A stretch of DNA of 64,000 nucleotides from Phytoseiulus persimilis (lineage: Eukaryota; Arthropoda; Arachnida; Mesostigmata; Phytoseiidae): the NCBI GenBank assembly GCA_037576195.1, contig CM075103.1, positions 1,550,001-1,614,000 of the forward strand, read 5' to 3'. The notes below the pieces were generated by a model, which saw only the letters and a list, made by a program, of their open reading frames with translations, made no database searches and had not been told where the DNA came from. Both the position numbers and the translations under genes were made by a program. Shown here one piece after another: positions 61,951 to 64,000 of the stretch. Within the stretch, counting starts at the first letter, position 1, and each line of letters opens with the position of its first letter.

Positions 61951-63463
61951 CCGGGATGTAGGGCATCGTATCGCCCAGCCCGGGCATCGCGACGTCCTCC
62001 CGGACTCCGGCGGAGGCGTTGGCCGAGTTCGCGTCTCGAAACTTCCATAGGCCCTAACGTTGGCGGGATCTCCCTCTGGCGGACTTGGTATCGGATACTT
62101 CGCCATGAGGGGCATCAGATTGAGGTTACGCCCTGGGCATCACCGAGGATCGCTACTCTACTGCCCGTCGCATTTAAACCAGCTGGTGGCATACTGGATG
62201 GAGGATTTTCGTACGATTCATAATGATGCAGGATCCCATGCTCGACTGTGAAAAACATGCTCCATTTCAATCATGAAGACAAAACATTTAGCGGACGACG
62301 GAGATAGATTCCCAACGCGCGTACTATTTCCGGAGGGAGACACTTTCACAGCGGGAGAATTCTGGGTCGTCTCAAACGCCTGATAGTTCGGAACGACCGT
62401 GGTTGGAACTAGACCAGCTTCTCCGTTGAACCGAAAACTACAGGACATGAGAAAAAAATTTCGCATCAGAGCAATGCGGGATAAGTTGGACTGGTGAACG
62501 AGTCCGCTCGACGAGCTTCTATTTCGTGCGGAGATTGCACGTTATTCGGAGCAGATTCTCTTAGAGGATCTCGGTGATTCAGCACGGAAGTCTTGCTTTC
62601 ATCATTCCAACACCGAATCCGTTTCAAAATCAGAGCAGGAGTCAGTCAGAAACTCTCGAAGATTCTCTCTTGCTGGAGAAGGAGCCGCTAAGTTTTCCCA
62701 TAGACTCGCCGTTCAACGCCACACCGATTAGTTCAAAAGGTCTAGAGATTGAATTTTCCATGATCAACATCAGTTCCAAGCTCGGACTTGAAGGGATGAA
62801 GTTGGGGGGCCTACGGCTTTGACCGATGATCGAACCACAGGTTGAAACGCGAATCCGAGCCCGAGTGGCGTGGGACTGCTCTGCAGTTCAGGCAAGAGTA
62901 TACGCGCTGAACCGTTTAGTCGCTGACGGTGGAACAGATTTTTCCCACTTACGGCGACCACATGTAATCGTGAATTCTACTATTCGTGAAAATTTCTTTC
63001 GTAACCAGTCAACAACACTGACGCAATTTATTAATTCCGTTACTGATAAACCTGTACCTCGCTTCCTGGGTCCCCCACGGATCGCGCGATTTCAGTTCCC
63101 AAGGCAAGGGGGCGATTCGGGGGAGAATCATGATTCCGCTCTGGTCAACATACCGTGGAAGAAAATCCTCCCAGGGCAAACGAATTCACGTGTTAGTTGG
63201 CCCTCAGCGACCGAGTTCAACGGACGTTTCTTTTGTAAATAAAGATGCTCAAAATGTACAAAGGGTTTCGTTATTTTTCCTGATCGGAGTTCAGTGCTTA
63301 ATCGATTCGTCGTTGGATGATTCTTTTATGTACAGCAACATTTTGGGTGATGTGATCGGAAAGCCTAGGGAACGGTTCTAGGAACCGAAGACCAGAATTT
63401 GAAAAATACGCTTCTCAACCAAGAGTAGATCACGTCCGTCATGTTCTGGTGAAAATCTAACTT
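61951..63463. other. Region between the mariner relic and the last gene
   Basis: I see no supportable gene. Two consecutive + strand frames (62574-62822 and 62826-63242) are unrecognised. An AATAAA on the + strand at 63238-63243 overlaps the end of the second frame but cannot be tied to a gene. Confidence 0.4.
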
Positions 63464-63562
63464 ATCAATACATCAAAAGCTTCTTTCAGATCTTGGCAAC
63501 GAAGTCCCTTGTGATAGATATCTTCGCGTAACTCCATCCCAGCTCTCCTGAGTTCGTCGGCA
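63464..63562 (-). other. Possible alternative or additional terminal exon
   Basis: Directly after the TAG stop of the next gene, the minus strand offers an acceptor-like GGAATTAG followed by an open frame that starts (G)TPADELRRAGMELREDIYHK and ends EAFDVLIS and a TAG at 63466-63464. The phase fits phase-1 donors such as CTG|G before GTATGC in the exon upstream. It may be an alternative last exon of the same gene, or chance. Confidence 0.35.
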
Positions 63563-63569
63563 GGAGTAC

Positions 63570-63988
63570 CTAATTCCAAAGGTTCGACGTCAATGTAGAG
63601 TTCCCATTCGTGGTCGAGCTGAGCTGAGTCTGTGGGAAACTGGCCATAGATGGGTCGCCCATTCGTAGCCCGGCGAATCGAGCGTTCAAGCCACCCGCAT
63701 TCGATTGTTGCGGAGGAGCAGCCATGCCATTGAAGGGTACTCCGAAGTTTGTCGTTTGGACATTGTTGCCCATCAAGTTCTGCAACTGTTGAGGCTGTTG
63801 CTGCTGCGGCATCGGAGATCGGAAGCCTTGATGCGCGGGGATACCCATTCCGAACGCCGGCTGAGGATTCACCATGCCACCCATCAAAAACGGATTGTTC
63901 GTCATCTGCGTATTTGCTGGCATACCCAGGCCAGCGTTCACGAGAGGGTTCGACGAGTGTTGAGCAGGAAGCTGCATTGGAGGCTGAC
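63570..63988 (-). CDS. 3' terminal exon of an NPF-containing, Gln/Met/Asn-rich protein, partial
   Basis: An acceptor (ATATTTCAG) at 63989 and above opens a 419-base exon entered in phase 1. It encodes about 138 residues starting (G)QPPMQLPAQHSS and ending TLTSNLWN. The chain is low complexity and disordered: Gly/Met/Pro/Gln/Asn-rich with a PQQQQPQQLQ stretch, one NPF motif (TNNPFLMGG) and a conserved-looking NARFAGLRMGDPSMASF segment near the end. NPF motifs bind EH domains, so a C-terminal tail of an endocytic adaptor (AP180, epsin, SMAP or AGFG type) is the best guess, but I cannot decide between these. The rest of the gene lies beyond the window edge. Confidence 0.65.
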
Positions 63989-64000
63989 CTGAAATATGAT

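Overview
The window reads as nuclear DNA of an arthropod, most likely a chelicerate such as a mite. The evidence is: intron-containing eukaryotic genes with GT-AG junctions and mostly short introns; two cuticle-protein genes with the typical tiny first coding exon and a TATA-like box; base composition near one half G+C; and an arthropod-style cysteine-string protein. The mite assignment is inference only. Nothing bacterial, plasmid or phage-like was seen, and no tRNA, rRNA or CRISPR array was found by eye.

Layout. A glycine-rich cuticle gene (+) lies at 3.1-3.8 kb. About 14 kb without a supportable gene follows. From 18.2 to 27.5 kb sits a compact housekeeping and neuronal block: ECHS1 (-), the 3' part of an RNF220-type E3 ligase (+), RPS19 (-) and a DNAJC5/cysteine-string protein (+). 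ECHS1 and RNF220 diverge, RNF220 and RPS19 converge, and RPS19 and CSP diverge. From 28 to 48 kb the DNA is gene-poor and holds decayed coding sequence, including an intronless, frameshifted copy of proteasome subunit PSMA4 (-, about 30.15-31.13 kb) and a hAT-type MITE with an exact 8-bp target-site duplication (40.25-40.38 kb). A four-exon RASD/Rhes-like Ras GTPase (-) occupies 48.4-49.85 kb. An Ala/Pro/Val/His-rich cuticle gene (-) is at 57.4-57.9 kb. A young 0.93-kb inverted-repeat (foldback) element follows at 58.35-59.28 kb, then a mariner transposase relic (-) near 61.6-61.95 kb. The window ends inside the 3' end of an NPF-motif, Gln/Met-rich protein gene (-).

The genes do not form an operon or a shared pathway; they are ordinary neighbours (mitochondrial beta-oxidation, ubiquitin ligase, ribosome, synaptic-vesicle chaperone, small GTPase, cuticle). 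The most unusual items are the inverted-repeat element whose arms carry the same open frame, the PSMA4 relic and the hAT MITE. Exon limits were set by reading splice sites by hand and matching remembered family sequences; no database search was run.
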